From: Deltaproteobacteria bacterium
GTDB lineage: Bacteria; Desulfobacterota_B; Binatia; Binatales; Binataceae
Assembly (NCBI GenBank): GCA_021827465.1
Contig: JAKAVX010000115.1
Span: forward strand, 1-7,395
Direction of reading: 5' to 3'
Length of the DNA: 7,395 nt
Shown: in pieces, positions 1 to 6,329 of the stretch
Layout: the number at the start of each line of letters is the position of its first letter
How positions within the stretch are numbered: the stretch's first letter is position 1
Translations under genes and position numbers: made by a program
The notes under the pieces: generated by a model
Database searches by the model: none
The model's input: only the letters and a program-made list of their open reading frames with translations
Told to the model about the DNA's origin: nothing

Positions 1-184
1 AGGCAAGCTCCTGAAGGAGCCGGTGCGCCGAACTCCGGTTAACGGACAGCTCGGCCGCAATCTCCGCGACCGACCGCGGGCGCTCCTCGAGCAGCTCTAG
101 CGCCCGAAGTCCCCGCAACAGCGGAGTTCGCTGACGCGTGCCGCCATCGCGGGAAGCGTCCGGGGCAACTGCGTCGCGCGCCAT
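1..184 (-). CDS. IclR-family transcriptional regulator, N-terminal part (cut by window edge)
   Basis: Only the first 61 codons are in the window. From an ATG at 184 the frame reads a short polar N-tail, then a winged helix-turn-helix of IclR type: LRALELLEERPRSVAEIAAE is helix 1 to helix 2, and LSVNRSSAHRLLQELA is the recognition helix (about residues 46-61). IclR proteins are dimeric DNA-binding regulators with a C-terminal effector domain, often controlling a neighbouring catabolic operon and sensing a pathway metabolite; the effector domain lies outside this window. The start is 3 bp beyond the stop of the ATPase remnant, so the gene looks co-transcribed as the last member of the transport operon. 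The likely job is control of this operon. Family assignment is good from the helix-turn-helix alone; the effector cannot be inferred. Confidence 0.8.
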   Translation of the reverse strand, partial: MARDAVAPDASRDGGTRQRTPLLRGLRALELLEERPRSVAEIAAELSVNRSSAHRLLQELA

Positions 185-187
185 CGC

Positions 188-688
188 TCACTGCACCGCC
201 ATGCTCTCGCCAGCGTCAAGTTCGCCCGCCGCGCCCAGCATTTCGACCAGTTGCCCGACGGTCGTGTCCTCCTTCGCGAAATCACCAACCACCCGTCCGC
301 GCTCGAGAACGAGGACACGGTCGACTATCGCATGGAGGTGACCGATGTTGTGATCGATGTACAAAACGCCGTGGCCCGCCTTCTTCGCAGCTCGGATCGC
401 TGCGAATACGCGCGACGTCTCGCGCACTGAGACCCCTGCGGTCGGCTCGTGCAGGAGCAGAACCCTTGCTCCGAAGTAGACAGCTCTGATGATGGCAAGC
501 GACTGTCGCCTACCCGCGGACAGCCCCATGCCTCGCTGGTCATCGAACTGCACCCACTGGATGCCGATCTGCGCAGGCACCTCCACAGCTACACGACGCA
601 TCCGCGAAGATCTTTGCCGAGAAGGCAGTCCCGCCGCAGCTGGCACCCAAGGCCTGGGACCCCCCAATGCCTCGGACCCTGCGCGCAC
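188..688 (-). pseudogene. C-terminal remnant of a sugar ABC transporter ATPase
   Basis: The open frame holds only the second half of an ABC ATPase. A signature-like LSAGRRQ is encoded around 506-526, Walker B region VLLLHEP around 440-463, and H-loop LYIDHN around 350-367, followed by the usual DRVLVLERGRVV strand. Walker A and the Q-loop are missing; upstream sequence instead resembles an IclR regulator. Two key residues are changed by what look like single-base substitutions: the Walker B Asp is His (CAC, plus-strand 449-451) and the second signature position is Ala (GCG, 515-517). From the signature to the strand after the H-loop it is about half identical by eye to the intact ATPase at 4162-4941, including the shared and less usual YIDHN. 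It therefore looks like a decayed paralogue. The first credible homologous residues are near 610; the start at 688 (GTG) is only the edge of the open frame. It cannot be a working ATPase alone. Confidence 0.75.
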
Positions 689-696
689 TGGCGCGG

Positions 697-840
697 GGAA
701 CCGGCTTGTGTTACGTATGCCAATGTCTCAACCTCCTCCAGCACCCAATGCGCGGAACTCCGGCGCACCTCTAAGGCCACTGCGATTCCGCTAACAGCCT
801 ATCCCGCGCCCTCCAAGAGTGCGAGCACACAATAAGCCGC
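697..840 (-). pseudogene. Remnant of an IclR-type winged helix-turn-helix
   Basis: Read on the minus strand from 840, one frame gives VLALLEGAG, a TAG stop at 799-801, then AVSGIAVALEVRRSSAHW and VLEEVETLAYVTQ. This follows the IclR pattern of a first helix (..ALxLLE..), an IA..L turn, a RSSAH recognition helix and a YV(R/T)Q wing. The RSSAH segment also matches the intact regulator at 1-184 at the DNA level (15 of 18 bases from CGGAGTT onward). The in-frame stop, the lack of a convincing start, and the loss of any effector domain mark it as a broken fragment. After about 697 the homology ends, and the sequence runs into the ATPase remnant in another frame. An alternative is chance resemblance, but helix order, spacing and the DNA match make descent from an IclR gene more likely. 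Confidence 0.6.
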
Positions 841-940
841 GCGCGACGGAAGACCGCCTCCTTGCTCCGCCTCGGCGGCCGCACAGGAACCCCGCCCATC
901 TGACTGCAGTGCGTCTACCGTATCCCTCCATCCCTCCCGC

Positions 941-2038
941 TCATCGCTCCCCGCGCCGTCTCATCACTAACGCGCGTCCCACGGCCTCGATTCGAACGTT
1001 CATCAACAACGCAGCGACCAGCACTACTCCTGTGATCACGGTGTAGAGAGTCCCAGGCGCTCCGATGATCACGAGCCCTGTGTCGAGTATCCCCAAGACC
1101 ATGGAGCCAATAATCGCGCCGTGAATCGACCCTCGCCCACCGAAAAGCGAGCAGCCACCGAGTACTGCGGCCACGATCGCCAGCAAATTGTAGTTGCTCG
1201 AGAACCCTAGAGAAATCGACCCGTATTCAGCAAGCGCCATAATTCCAGCGAACCCGGCGAGCGCACCGCAAACGACAAAGTTGGTTACGTACACTCTCCG
1301 AACGGGCACACCAACCATGCGCGCGCTCGAACCGTTTCGCGAGCCTGACGCAAACACCCAGTTTCCATATCTCGTCTTCTGCAAGACCATACCGGCGACG
1401 AGTCCGAGTCCGAGCATCCACGCGAATGGTGCTCCCACGGCGGAGGTTACCGTCCCTCCAAGCAGCGATATGATTCGGTCTTGATGCCCAAAAATATCCA
1501 CTGAGTATCCGTTGGTAATGATGTAGTTCGTGCCGTCCAGTACGAAGTACATACCCAACGTCGTGATGAAGGATGGCACCCGAAGATAGACCGTGACGAG
1601 ACCGTTGATGAGCCCGACGCAAGCCGCGATCGCAACACCTAGAAGCACAGCCGCCACGGCATTGAGCTGAGAAACTGCGATTAGCTTCCCCACCAGAATA
1701 GCCACAAATGCTGCATTGACGCCGACGGATAGATCGAACTGGCCGCTAATCATCAGCATCGCCACTCCAATGGCGATCGTGCCGATCAAAGCGATATCAG
1801 TGGTTGTTCCAGAGAGATTAGCAGCAGAGAGGAATAATCCTGAAGAACCAGCCTGGAAGCCGATAACGAGCGCTACAAGTGCAGCAAGGCTCGCCGCTTC
1901 AGGGAAAAGCAGGGTGCGCCCTAGCTTTTGAGGCAGGGTCTCGCATGCGGATCCGCCCTGATTTAGTGGAGCCGGACGCGATGACTCCGGTAGCGACGAA
2001 CTGCTAGATGGAGCTTCGGCCCTGAACAACTTCGTCAT
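941..2038 (-). CDS. CUT2-type sugar ABC transporter permease (RbsC/FrcC-like)
   Basis: This is the membrane channel of the importer, in the BPD_transp_2 (ribose/xylose/fructose) family. From ATG 2038 it is 365 residues, with a polar, Ser/Pro-rich N-tail of about 45 residues and then a series of hydrophobic segments consistent with 8-10 membrane helices. Family marks are GQFDLSVG at residues 99-106, the VPSFITTLGMYFVLDG stretch, the cytoplasmic loop ending GVPVRRVYVTNF, and AAVLGGCSLFGGRGSIHGAI, which contacts the ATPase. The frame is open to a TTG/ATG pair at 2125/2122, but those codons lie inside the loop of a strong inverted repeat and have no clear ribosome site. ATG 2038 has AAAGGG ten bases upstream, so it is preferred, though not certain. 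The preceding gene encodes the binding protein. No terminator is seen after the stop. Confidence 0.9.
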   Translation of the reverse strand: MTKLFRAEAPSSSSSLPESSRPAPLNQGGSACETLPQKLGRTLLFPEAASLAALVALVIGFQAGSSGLFLSAANLSGTTTDIALIGTIAIGVAMLMISGQFDLSVGVNAAFVAILVGKLIAVSQLNAVAAVLLGVAIAACVGLINGLVTVYLRVPSFITTLGMYFVLDGTNYIITNGYSVDIFGHQDRIISLLGGTVTSAVGAPFAWMLGLGLVAGMVLQKTRYGNWVFASGSRNGSSARMVGVPVRRVYVTNFVVCGALAGFAGIMALAEYGSISLGFSSNYNLLAIVAAVLGGCSLFGGRGSIHGAIIGSMVLGILDTGLVIIGAPGTLYTVITGVVLVAALLMNVRIEAVGRALVMRRRGER

Positions 2039-2091
2039 CTCGTACTGGCCCTTTGCCTCTTCACGGTCGCTTGCCCTCGCTTCCCGGCCGC

Positions 2092-2151
2092 GGGTGCCCG
2101 CGCCCGACAGGAGCGTTCCCATCAAGAGCGCTCACAGCGGCGCGGGCACCC
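2092..2151 (-). promoter_or_regulatory. Intergenic stem-loop between binding-protein and permease genes
   Basis: A perfect 13-bp inverted repeat has arms GGGTGCCCGCGCC at 2092-2104 and its complement at 2139-2151. The 34-nt loop contains a second, nested 5-bp pairing (2111-2115 with 2129-2133). On the operon transcript this sits 19 nt after the binding-protein stop. No T-run follows, so it is not a classic intrinsic terminator. In comparable operons (malE-malF is the known case) such structures protect the upstream mRNA or attenuate transcription, so that binding protein is made in excess over membrane parts. That role here is inferred. Confidence 0.65.
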
Positions 2152-2170
2152 TGTCTCGCGAGTTAAACAG

Positions 2171-3241
2171 CTAGTCGACGCCCTCCTTAACCAGATTCTC
2201 AGCGAGAGCCAGGTTCGACTTCGTGATGATCAACGACCCAGTGTTCATTTGAATGGGTTCGAACCCGTACCGGATCTGCATCTCGAGGTTGAACACTGCA
2301 TAGAATGCCTGCAAGAACGGCTGCTGGTCGAGCGCGACATCGAAGCTTGGCACAGTCTTCATGAGTTGAACTGTCGTAGGATCGATGTCGAAGGTAGCAA
2401 GAGGCAGCTTCAAATGGTGTGTTGCAACCCATTCTGCTGCCGCATCGGTTTCGATATCCCCACTCAACCCTATGAAGCCGACAGTAGTCGGATTCCGTAG
2501 CAGATAGGCACCTATCTCGGACTCATCCTGGACGCCATTGGTGGTTAGCAGCAGTAGGTGGGTCTTGTAGCCATGAGCCTGCAGCACCGCCTTCACGCCT
2601 TCGTAGCGCAGGGTGAGCACATACGCCTGCGGCACGGCGTTGCCGATGAGAACAGTCCCTCCGCCCGGAGGCAGAAATCGCAAGAAGGCGTCAGCCAGCT
2701 TTGCGCCCGACAGGTGCTCATCCTGGCCACTATACCCTAGATCGAGGATCGACGGATCGGTTGTAGCGCCACCATTCTGGGCTCCGAACCGATTATTATT
2801 GAAAAGAACAACCTTTTCTCCCGCCTTAAGGGCTGCCAGGACCGGCTTTTGCATGAACTTGCCCAAATAATCAATAGCGATTCCTGCCGGATGAGCCGCC
2901 ACAGCCGCGAGAGCAGCCTGCTCCATTAACGTGTTGCTGGCGCTTGGGCCGGCGCCAAACTCGAACTTTACCGGCACGTTTAGCAGCTTCCCAGCGAGCT
3001 GGGCGCCCTTCTCCTCGGCCGACCAAAACGCGTTCGTGTTATACCCGATCACATAGATCGTATTGCTGCCCGCACCTGCCTTCGTCGCATCCGCAACGTG
3101 TGCACTCTTCTGCCTTGCGCTTGTCTCCCTCGCGCTTGCGCCCCATGTCGGCGCTGCCACCGCCGTTGCCACGCCGCAGCCAGCAAACACGGCGATTGCT
3201 GCTCCCACACAAGCACGTTTCCGCAAGATATGCCCCTTCAT
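2171..3241 (-). CDS. Sugar ABC transporter substrate-binding protein
   Basis: This is the extracytoplasmic receptor that delivers substrate to the permease, of the periplasmic-binding-protein-like sugar family (RbsB-like, Peripla_BP_4). At 356 residues it has the usual size. The N-terminus carries Lys/Arg, then a hydrophobic core (VGAAIAVFAG) typical of a signal peptide. Cys22 follows FAG, an imperfect lipobox because position -3 is Phe; cleavage after ATAVAA is the alternative. The mature part begins with a beta strand IYVIGYNTNAFW, has GAGPSASNTLMEQAALAAVAAHPAGIAIDY in the usual place, and a hinge-region ATFDIDPTTVQLMK before the last lobe crossing. The frame extends to a TTG at 3265, but ATG 3241 is preceded by AAAGGA at a 7-base spacing. 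Gene order puts it just upstream of its permease. The substrate cannot be told from the sequence; a polyol, pentose or ketose is guessed from the neighbouring enzymes. Confidence 0.9.
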   Translation of the reverse strand: MKGHILRKRACVGAAIAVFAGCGVATAVAAPTWGASARETSARQKSAHVADATKAGAGSNTIYVIGYNTNAFWSAEEKGAQLAGKLLNVPVKFEFGAGPSASNTLMEQAALAAVAAHPAGIAIDYLGKFMQKPVLAALKAGEKVVLFNNNRFGAQNGGATTDPSILDLGYSGQDEHLSGAKLADAFLRFLPPGGGTVLIGNAVPQAYVLTLRYEGVKAVLQAHGYKTHLLLLTTNGVQDESEIGAYLLRNPTTVGFIGLSGDIETDAAAEWVATHHLKLPLATFDIDPTTVQLMKTVPSFDVALDQQPFLQAFYAVFNLEMQIRYGFEPIQMNTGSLIITKSNLALAENLVKEGVD

Positions 3242-3260
3242 ACGTATTTCCTTTCTCTTC

Positions 3261-3320
3261 GCCAAAATCTACCTACCAGCCAAAATGTACCTACCAGAGC
3301 CAGCCAAACTGTACCTACCA
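3261..3320 (-). repeat. Three copies of an 18-bp unit in the SDR/binding-protein spacer
   Basis: On the minus strand the unit is TGGTAGGTACATTTTGGC, with copies at 3303-3320, 3279-3296 and 3261-3278. The first two are separated by six bases and the last two are directly adjacent. Copies differ from one another by one or two bases. The first copy includes the last Trp codon and TAG stop of the SDR gene; the last ends about 10 bases before the ribosome site of the binding-protein gene. It looks like slippage duplication of the gene end. Use as a protein or RNA binding site is possible but unproven. Confidence 0.85.
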
Positions 3321-4103
3321 GAGGGTGTAGCCACCATCGACAACGATGATGCTGCCTGTGACATAGCTTGAGCACCTGCCACTGCAGAGGAACAGAAGCG
3401 CAGGCGTGACTTCGTCGATAGTCGCATAACGGCCCATTGGGACATCGTCAACCGTATACCGCTTAAAGTCAGGACTATCCGCAAATTCAGCTTCAGCCAT
3501 TCTCGTCATCTCTGTACGTACGAATCCTGGAGCGATCGCATTGACACGTATCCCGTAAGGAGCCCACTCTGCTGCGAGTGAACGCGTGAGGTGGTGTACC
3601 GCGGCTTTAGCGGAGTTGTAGGCCGGCTGCATGAACGGTCGGTTCACGATCAGACCCGAGATCGAGCCAATGTTCACGATGGACCCTGCGCGATGGGCCG
3701 CAATCATCGTCGATGCCACGGCTTGGGTACAGGACCAGAGCCCGTTCAGGTTGACGCCAAGAACATGCTCCCAGTCTGACCACTCCGTGTCCGCGGCATG
3801 TGCATGGTGCGAGACGCCTGCACTGTTAACCAAAATATCGATAGGCCCAAGCTCCTCCGAAGCGCGCGCCACCATCGCGGAGACCTCAACCCGAGAACGA
3901 ATGTCCGCCAATAGGGCGACGGCCCGCCCGCCGCTGCTGCTGATCCTGTTGACGATTGCCTCCGCCCTGTCCTTTGATCGACCAACAACCGCGACCGAAG
4001 CCCCTTCGCGCGCCAATGCCTCGGAAAATCCGGCACCTAAACCGCTAGTTCCGCCAGTGACGATGGCCACCTTGTCACTCAAGTCGGCAAATGGTTCCGT
4101 CAC
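3315..4103 (-). CDS. SDR-family dehydrogenase, polyol/ketose type
   Basis: A classical short-chain dehydrogenase/reductase of 262 residues, the family's normal length. The NAD(P) fold has TGGTSGLG at residues 16-23, ADI at 66-68 and NSAG at 93-96 (NNAG in most relatives). The catalytic set is complete: Asn118, Ser149, Tyr162 and Lys166 (YNSAK). Arg42 after the second strand (VVGRSKD) hints at NADP(H) preference. The segment SISGLIVNRPFMQPAYNSAK resembles mannitol dehydrogenase, sorbose reductase and gluconate 5-dehydrogenase relatives, so a keto group on a sugar or polyol is the likely target; the exact substrate is unknown. It would interconvert the imported compound or the product of the alcohol dehydrogenase. 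The start is GTG at 4103, with a strong AAGGAGG upstream. It lies 58 bp after the ATPase gene, within the operon. The C-terminus is the expected VDGGYTLW. Confidence 0.92.
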   Translation of the reverse strand: MTEPFADLSDKVAIVTGGTSGLGAGFSEALAREGASVAVVGRSKDRAEAIVNRISSSGGRAVALLADIRSRVEVSAMVARASEELGPIDILVNSAGVSHHAHAADTEWSDWEHVLGVNLNGLWSCTQAVASTMIAAHRAGSIVNIGSISGLIVNRPFMQPAYNSAKAAVHHLTRSLAAEWAPYGIRVNAIAPGFVRTEMTRMAEAEFADSPDFKRYTVDDVPMGRYATIDEVTPALLFLCSGRCSSYVTGSIIVVDGGYTLW

Positions 4104-4161
4104 TCCCCCCTCCTTACGTTGAGCACTGCCACCATCCTTGTCTCGATCGTTGTCTCTCGGC

Positions 4162-4941
4162 TCATATCCTCATCGTGTCGGATTCGTCTGGCGCGCGCAC
4201 GTTACCCTGCACGAGATCAAGGAGCTCTAGCAGCGATATCTCCTTCGGAGATAGAATTCTCTGTATCTTTCCCGCTTTGATGTAGACGATGCGATCAGCG
4301 ATTGCGTACACGTTCGCCATGTTGTGGTCAATGTACAGGACGCAAAGACCCGCGCTTGCAGCGTGACGGATCGAGTCGAAGACACGCTGCATTTCCCTCA
4401 CTGCAAGTGCCGCCACCGGCTCGTCCAGGATCAGCGCGCGTCGCCCGAAATGCAGTGCCCGCGAAATCGCAAGTGATTGCCGTTCTCCGCCGGATAAGAC
4501 CTCGGCGCGAGCATCCGCAAGCAAACCACCCGGCAAGCCGATAGCGTACAGGCTAGCCTGACACACCCGCTTCATCTCGTTGCTCTTCATGATGCGAAGC
4601 GGTCCCAGCTGGAAGCATACTTCATTGCCTAAAAAAAAGTTCCGCCACACATTGAGGTCCTCGACCAGGGCAAAGTCCTGGTAGACGGTCTCGATCCCAG
4701 CCGCACGCGAGCGTTGCGTGTTCCAACTCTGCGCCGCCTTCCCGTCGACCTCCACGCTTCCCCGGTTCGGTATTTGCAGTCCACTTATCACCTTGACGAG
4801 CGTCGACTTGCCTGCTCCATTGTCACCCACGAGCGCGACTACTTCACCGCGAATTAGTTCCAAGTTTACGTGACGCAAAGCCATAACGGCTCCGTAGGAT
4901 ACGCTCACATTGCGAAGCCGCAACAACGGCGCGACATCCAT
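4162..4941 (-). CDS. Single-domain sugar ABC transporter ATPase (FrcA-like)
   Basis: This ATPase would power the importer from the cytoplasmic side. All motifs are present in order: Walker A GDNGAGKST at 39-47, Q-loop VYQD at 86-89, signature LSGGERQ at 149-155, Walker B ALILDEP at 169-175 and H-loop IDHN with His206. With 259 residues it has one nucleotide-binding domain. Most CUT2 importers fuse two (about 500 residues), while FrcA-type ones use single domains, so this one probably works as a homodimer. Two family positions are unusual: DEPV instead of DEPT, and Asp rather than Ser before the H-loop His. ATG 4941 has GAGAGGGAG nine bases upstream; the open frame reaches TTG 4971 but would overlap the preceding gene. 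Its place between two dehydrogenase genes, away from the permease and binding protein, is odd but fits one operon. An eight-T run (minus strand, around 4631-4638) encodes part of the conserved FFLG. Confidence 0.93.
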   Translation of the reverse strand: MDVAPLLRLRNVSVSYGAVMALRHVNLELIRGEVVALVGDNGAGKSTLVKVISGLQIPNRGSVEVDGKAAQSWNTQRSRAAGIETVYQDFALVEDLNVWRNFFLGNEVCFQLGPLRIMKSNEMKRVCQASLYAIGLPGGLLADARAEVLSGGERQSLAISRALHFGRRALILDEPVAALAVREMQRVFDSIRHAASAGLCVLYIDHNMANVYAIADRIVYIKAGKIQRILSPKEISLLELLDLVQGNVRAPDESDTMRI

Positions 4942-4967
4942 CGTCGAATACTCCCTCTCGCTACACG

Positions 4968-6080
4968 TCAATCTGAATGAGCGATCAGCCCTCTCATCGA
5001 GCGCCCGGCAAGCATGTCCGCAAAGCCCTGGTTAATCTGTTCCAATTCGTAGTGACGCGATACAAGCTTGTCGAGTTGAAAGCGTCCACTTCGGTAGAAA
5101 TCGAGGATCATCGGAATATCGTACACGTAGTTGGCCGAGCCCATCAGACATCCTTGAATCCGCTTCTCGTTCACCGCAAGCTGGCTAGGAGCCAGCCGCA
5201 TGGTGCGCTCATCGAAGTCGTCATTCAGGGCCACGACCACCATCGTTCCTCCCTTGCCTGTTAGATCGAACGCGCCACTCAGGATTTCCTCTGAAGTTGA
5301 TCCCGTCGCGACGACGGTGACGTCTGCACCTCCAGCAGACGGATTAAGCGAGCGCACGACGTGCCGAGCATCTGTTATCGTTCTAACCTGGTGTGTCGCA
5401 CCTAGGCGGGCGGCAGCGGTCCGTTTCAGTTCGACGGGATCAACGGCGATTATGTTCCTCGCACCGGTAAGAACAGCTGCCTGAACTGCGTTGATTCCCA
5501 CTCCGCCCACCCCGATGACAGCGACTGTGTCGCCGACCTTGGCCCCTCCCGCGTGCACGACTGCTCCCCAACCGGTGACGACACCGCAACTCACAAGCGC
5601 AGCTACATCGAGCGGCACATCCGGGTCAATACGCACGCAGGACTCCTCTAGAACCACGGAGCGCCTAGCGAATGTTCCGAGCATACAGTGCGCTCCGATC
5701 GGCCTACCTTCTAAACGAAACCTGACAGTTCCGTCGCGTAAACTGCCCGTATCTGGATTGCTCAAGGTCGAGCAGAGAACGGGTCGCCCAACGGAGCACC
5801 ACCGGCAACCGCCACACGAGGGTACGACAAACACCACCACATGATCACCAGTCGCGACGCGCGTAACGTCCCGCCCTACTGCCTCAACAACACCCGAGCC
5901 TTCGTGTCCCGCCACCAGGGGTGGCATTCCAGAGTAACTGCGTCTGAAATGGACATCGCTGTGACACAGTCCCGCATATTCGAATCTGACGAGTACTTCG
6001 CCCGCTTTCGGATCGTCCAACTCAACATCGAGGACGTCCCACGTATCATCATTACGCAGAACAGCACCCCTGCATTTCAT
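4968..6080 (-). CDS. Zinc alcohol dehydrogenase, NDMA-dependent (mycofactocin-linked) type
   Basis: A medium-chain, zinc-dependent alcohol dehydrogenase of 370 residues that would oxidise an alcohol to an aldehyde or ketone. Catalytic zinc ligands are Cys39 (GLCHSD), His59 (GHEG) and Cys165 (SCGVVTGWG). Structural zinc is held by Cys89, 92, 95 and 103. The nucleotide fold has GVGGVG at 190-195 and Asp214, which favours NAD. Several stretches match what is known of the NDMA-dependent family (Rxyl_3153 type): HCMLGTF, CRWCSVGR, AVDPVELKR, GSANYVYDIP and the end MLAGRSMRGLIAH. Members hold NADH tightly and are thought to pass electrons to the peptide cofactor mycofactocin; no mycofactocin genes are in the window. 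ATG 6080 has GGAGG five bases upstream, better than the TTG at 6092. As first gene of the operon, it probably starts the catabolism of the imported compound. Substrate unknown; class III-like dehydrogenases are the nearest alternative. Confidence 0.9.
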   Translation of the reverse strand: MKCRGAVLRNDDTWDVLDVELDDPKAGEVLVRFEYAGLCHSDVHFRRSYSGMPPLVAGHEGSGVVEAVGRDVTRVATGDHVVVFVVPSCGGCRWCSVGRPVLCSTLSNPDTGSLRDGTVRFRLEGRPIGAHCMLGTFARRSVVLEESCVRIDPDVPLDVAALVSCGVVTGWGAVVHAGGAKVGDTVAVIGVGGVGINAVQAAVLTGARNIIAVDPVELKRTAAARLGATHQVRTITDARHVVRSLNPSAGGADVTVVATGSTSEEILSGAFDLTGKGGTMVVVALNDDFDERTMRLAPSQLAVNEKRIQGCLMGSANYVYDIPMILDFYRSGRFQLDKLVSRHYELEQINQGFADMLAGRSMRGLIAHSD

Positions 6081-6100
6081 CGTCGCCTCCAATCGGTGTG

Positions 6101-6129
6101 ACTATGACGCCACCCCGCACACGCGTCAG
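6101..6129 (-). promoter_or_regulatory. Candidate proximal promoter of the operon
   Basis: On the minus strand CTGACG (6124-6129) and CATAGT (6101-6106) match the sigma70 boxes at four of six bases each, with a 17-bp spacing. Transcription would start about 15 bases before the alcohol dehydrogenase ATG, leaving just room for the GGAGG site. The match is weak and could be chance. Confidence 0.3.
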
Positions 6130-6146
6130 GTATTCATCTCACCTCT

Positions 6147-6196
6147 GTCGCCACAAGATCTTCTTGTCACTGCCACAAATCCACAACTCGTGGCAG
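6147..6196. promoter_or_regulatory. Inverted-repeat cluster, candidate operator
   Basis: Two inverted repeats lie side by side about 70-115 bp upstream of the alcohol dehydrogenase start. The first is ACAAGA-TCT-TCTTGT at 6153-6167. The second has CTGCCAC at 6170-6176 pairing with GTGGCAG at 6190-6196, with a 13-base loop. GCCACAA occurs in both. Dyads at this place suit a dimeric regulator such as the IclR protein encoded at the end of the operon, but no specific binding consensus is recognised. Confidence 0.4.
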
Positions 6197-6316
6197 GGCC
6201 GGTTGCTTTTCTGTCCGCGTGAGGGAAAACGACGAGCATTGGCCCCTCACCTCAAGGCCGACGTACCATCCGCCTGCAATTTGCGAGATGTCGGTCACCC
6301 GACCTGTCGACTGTAT

Positions 6317-6329
6317 TGCGTACTACGCA
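6317..6329. promoter_or_regulatory. 13-bp palindrome, possible operator
   Basis: TGCGTA-C-TACGCA is a perfect dyad around a single central base. The adjoining CGCACTACG (6326-6334) recurs in inverted orientation as CGTAGTGCG at 6463-6471. Its length and symmetry suit a dimeric transcription factor, but no family consensus is recognised. Confidence 0.3.

Noticed and set aside
449..835. Plus-strand frames across the decayed region
   Set aside because: Antisense to recognisable ABC ATPase and IclR sequence, so these are shadow frames.
2092..2151. Intrinsic terminator after the binding-protein gene
   Set aside because: The stem is strong but the loop is long and no T-run follows on the operon strand, so attenuation or mRNA protection is more plausible.
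3261..3320. CRISPR array or mobile-element end from the short repeats
   Set aside because: Units are only 18 bp, adjacent without unique spacers, and there are no cas genes, transposase or terminal inverted repeats.
4631..4638. Run of eight T (minus strand) inside the ATPase gene as a programmed frameshift site
   Set aside because: It encodes the FF of a conserved FFLG stretch in the main frame, the frame stays intact on both sides, and no stimulatory structure was seen.
6167..6298. A 43-codon minus-strand frame from GTG 6298 in the long intergenic region
   Set aside because: No recognisable family pattern, only a weak ribosome site, and it overlaps the inverted-repeat cluster.
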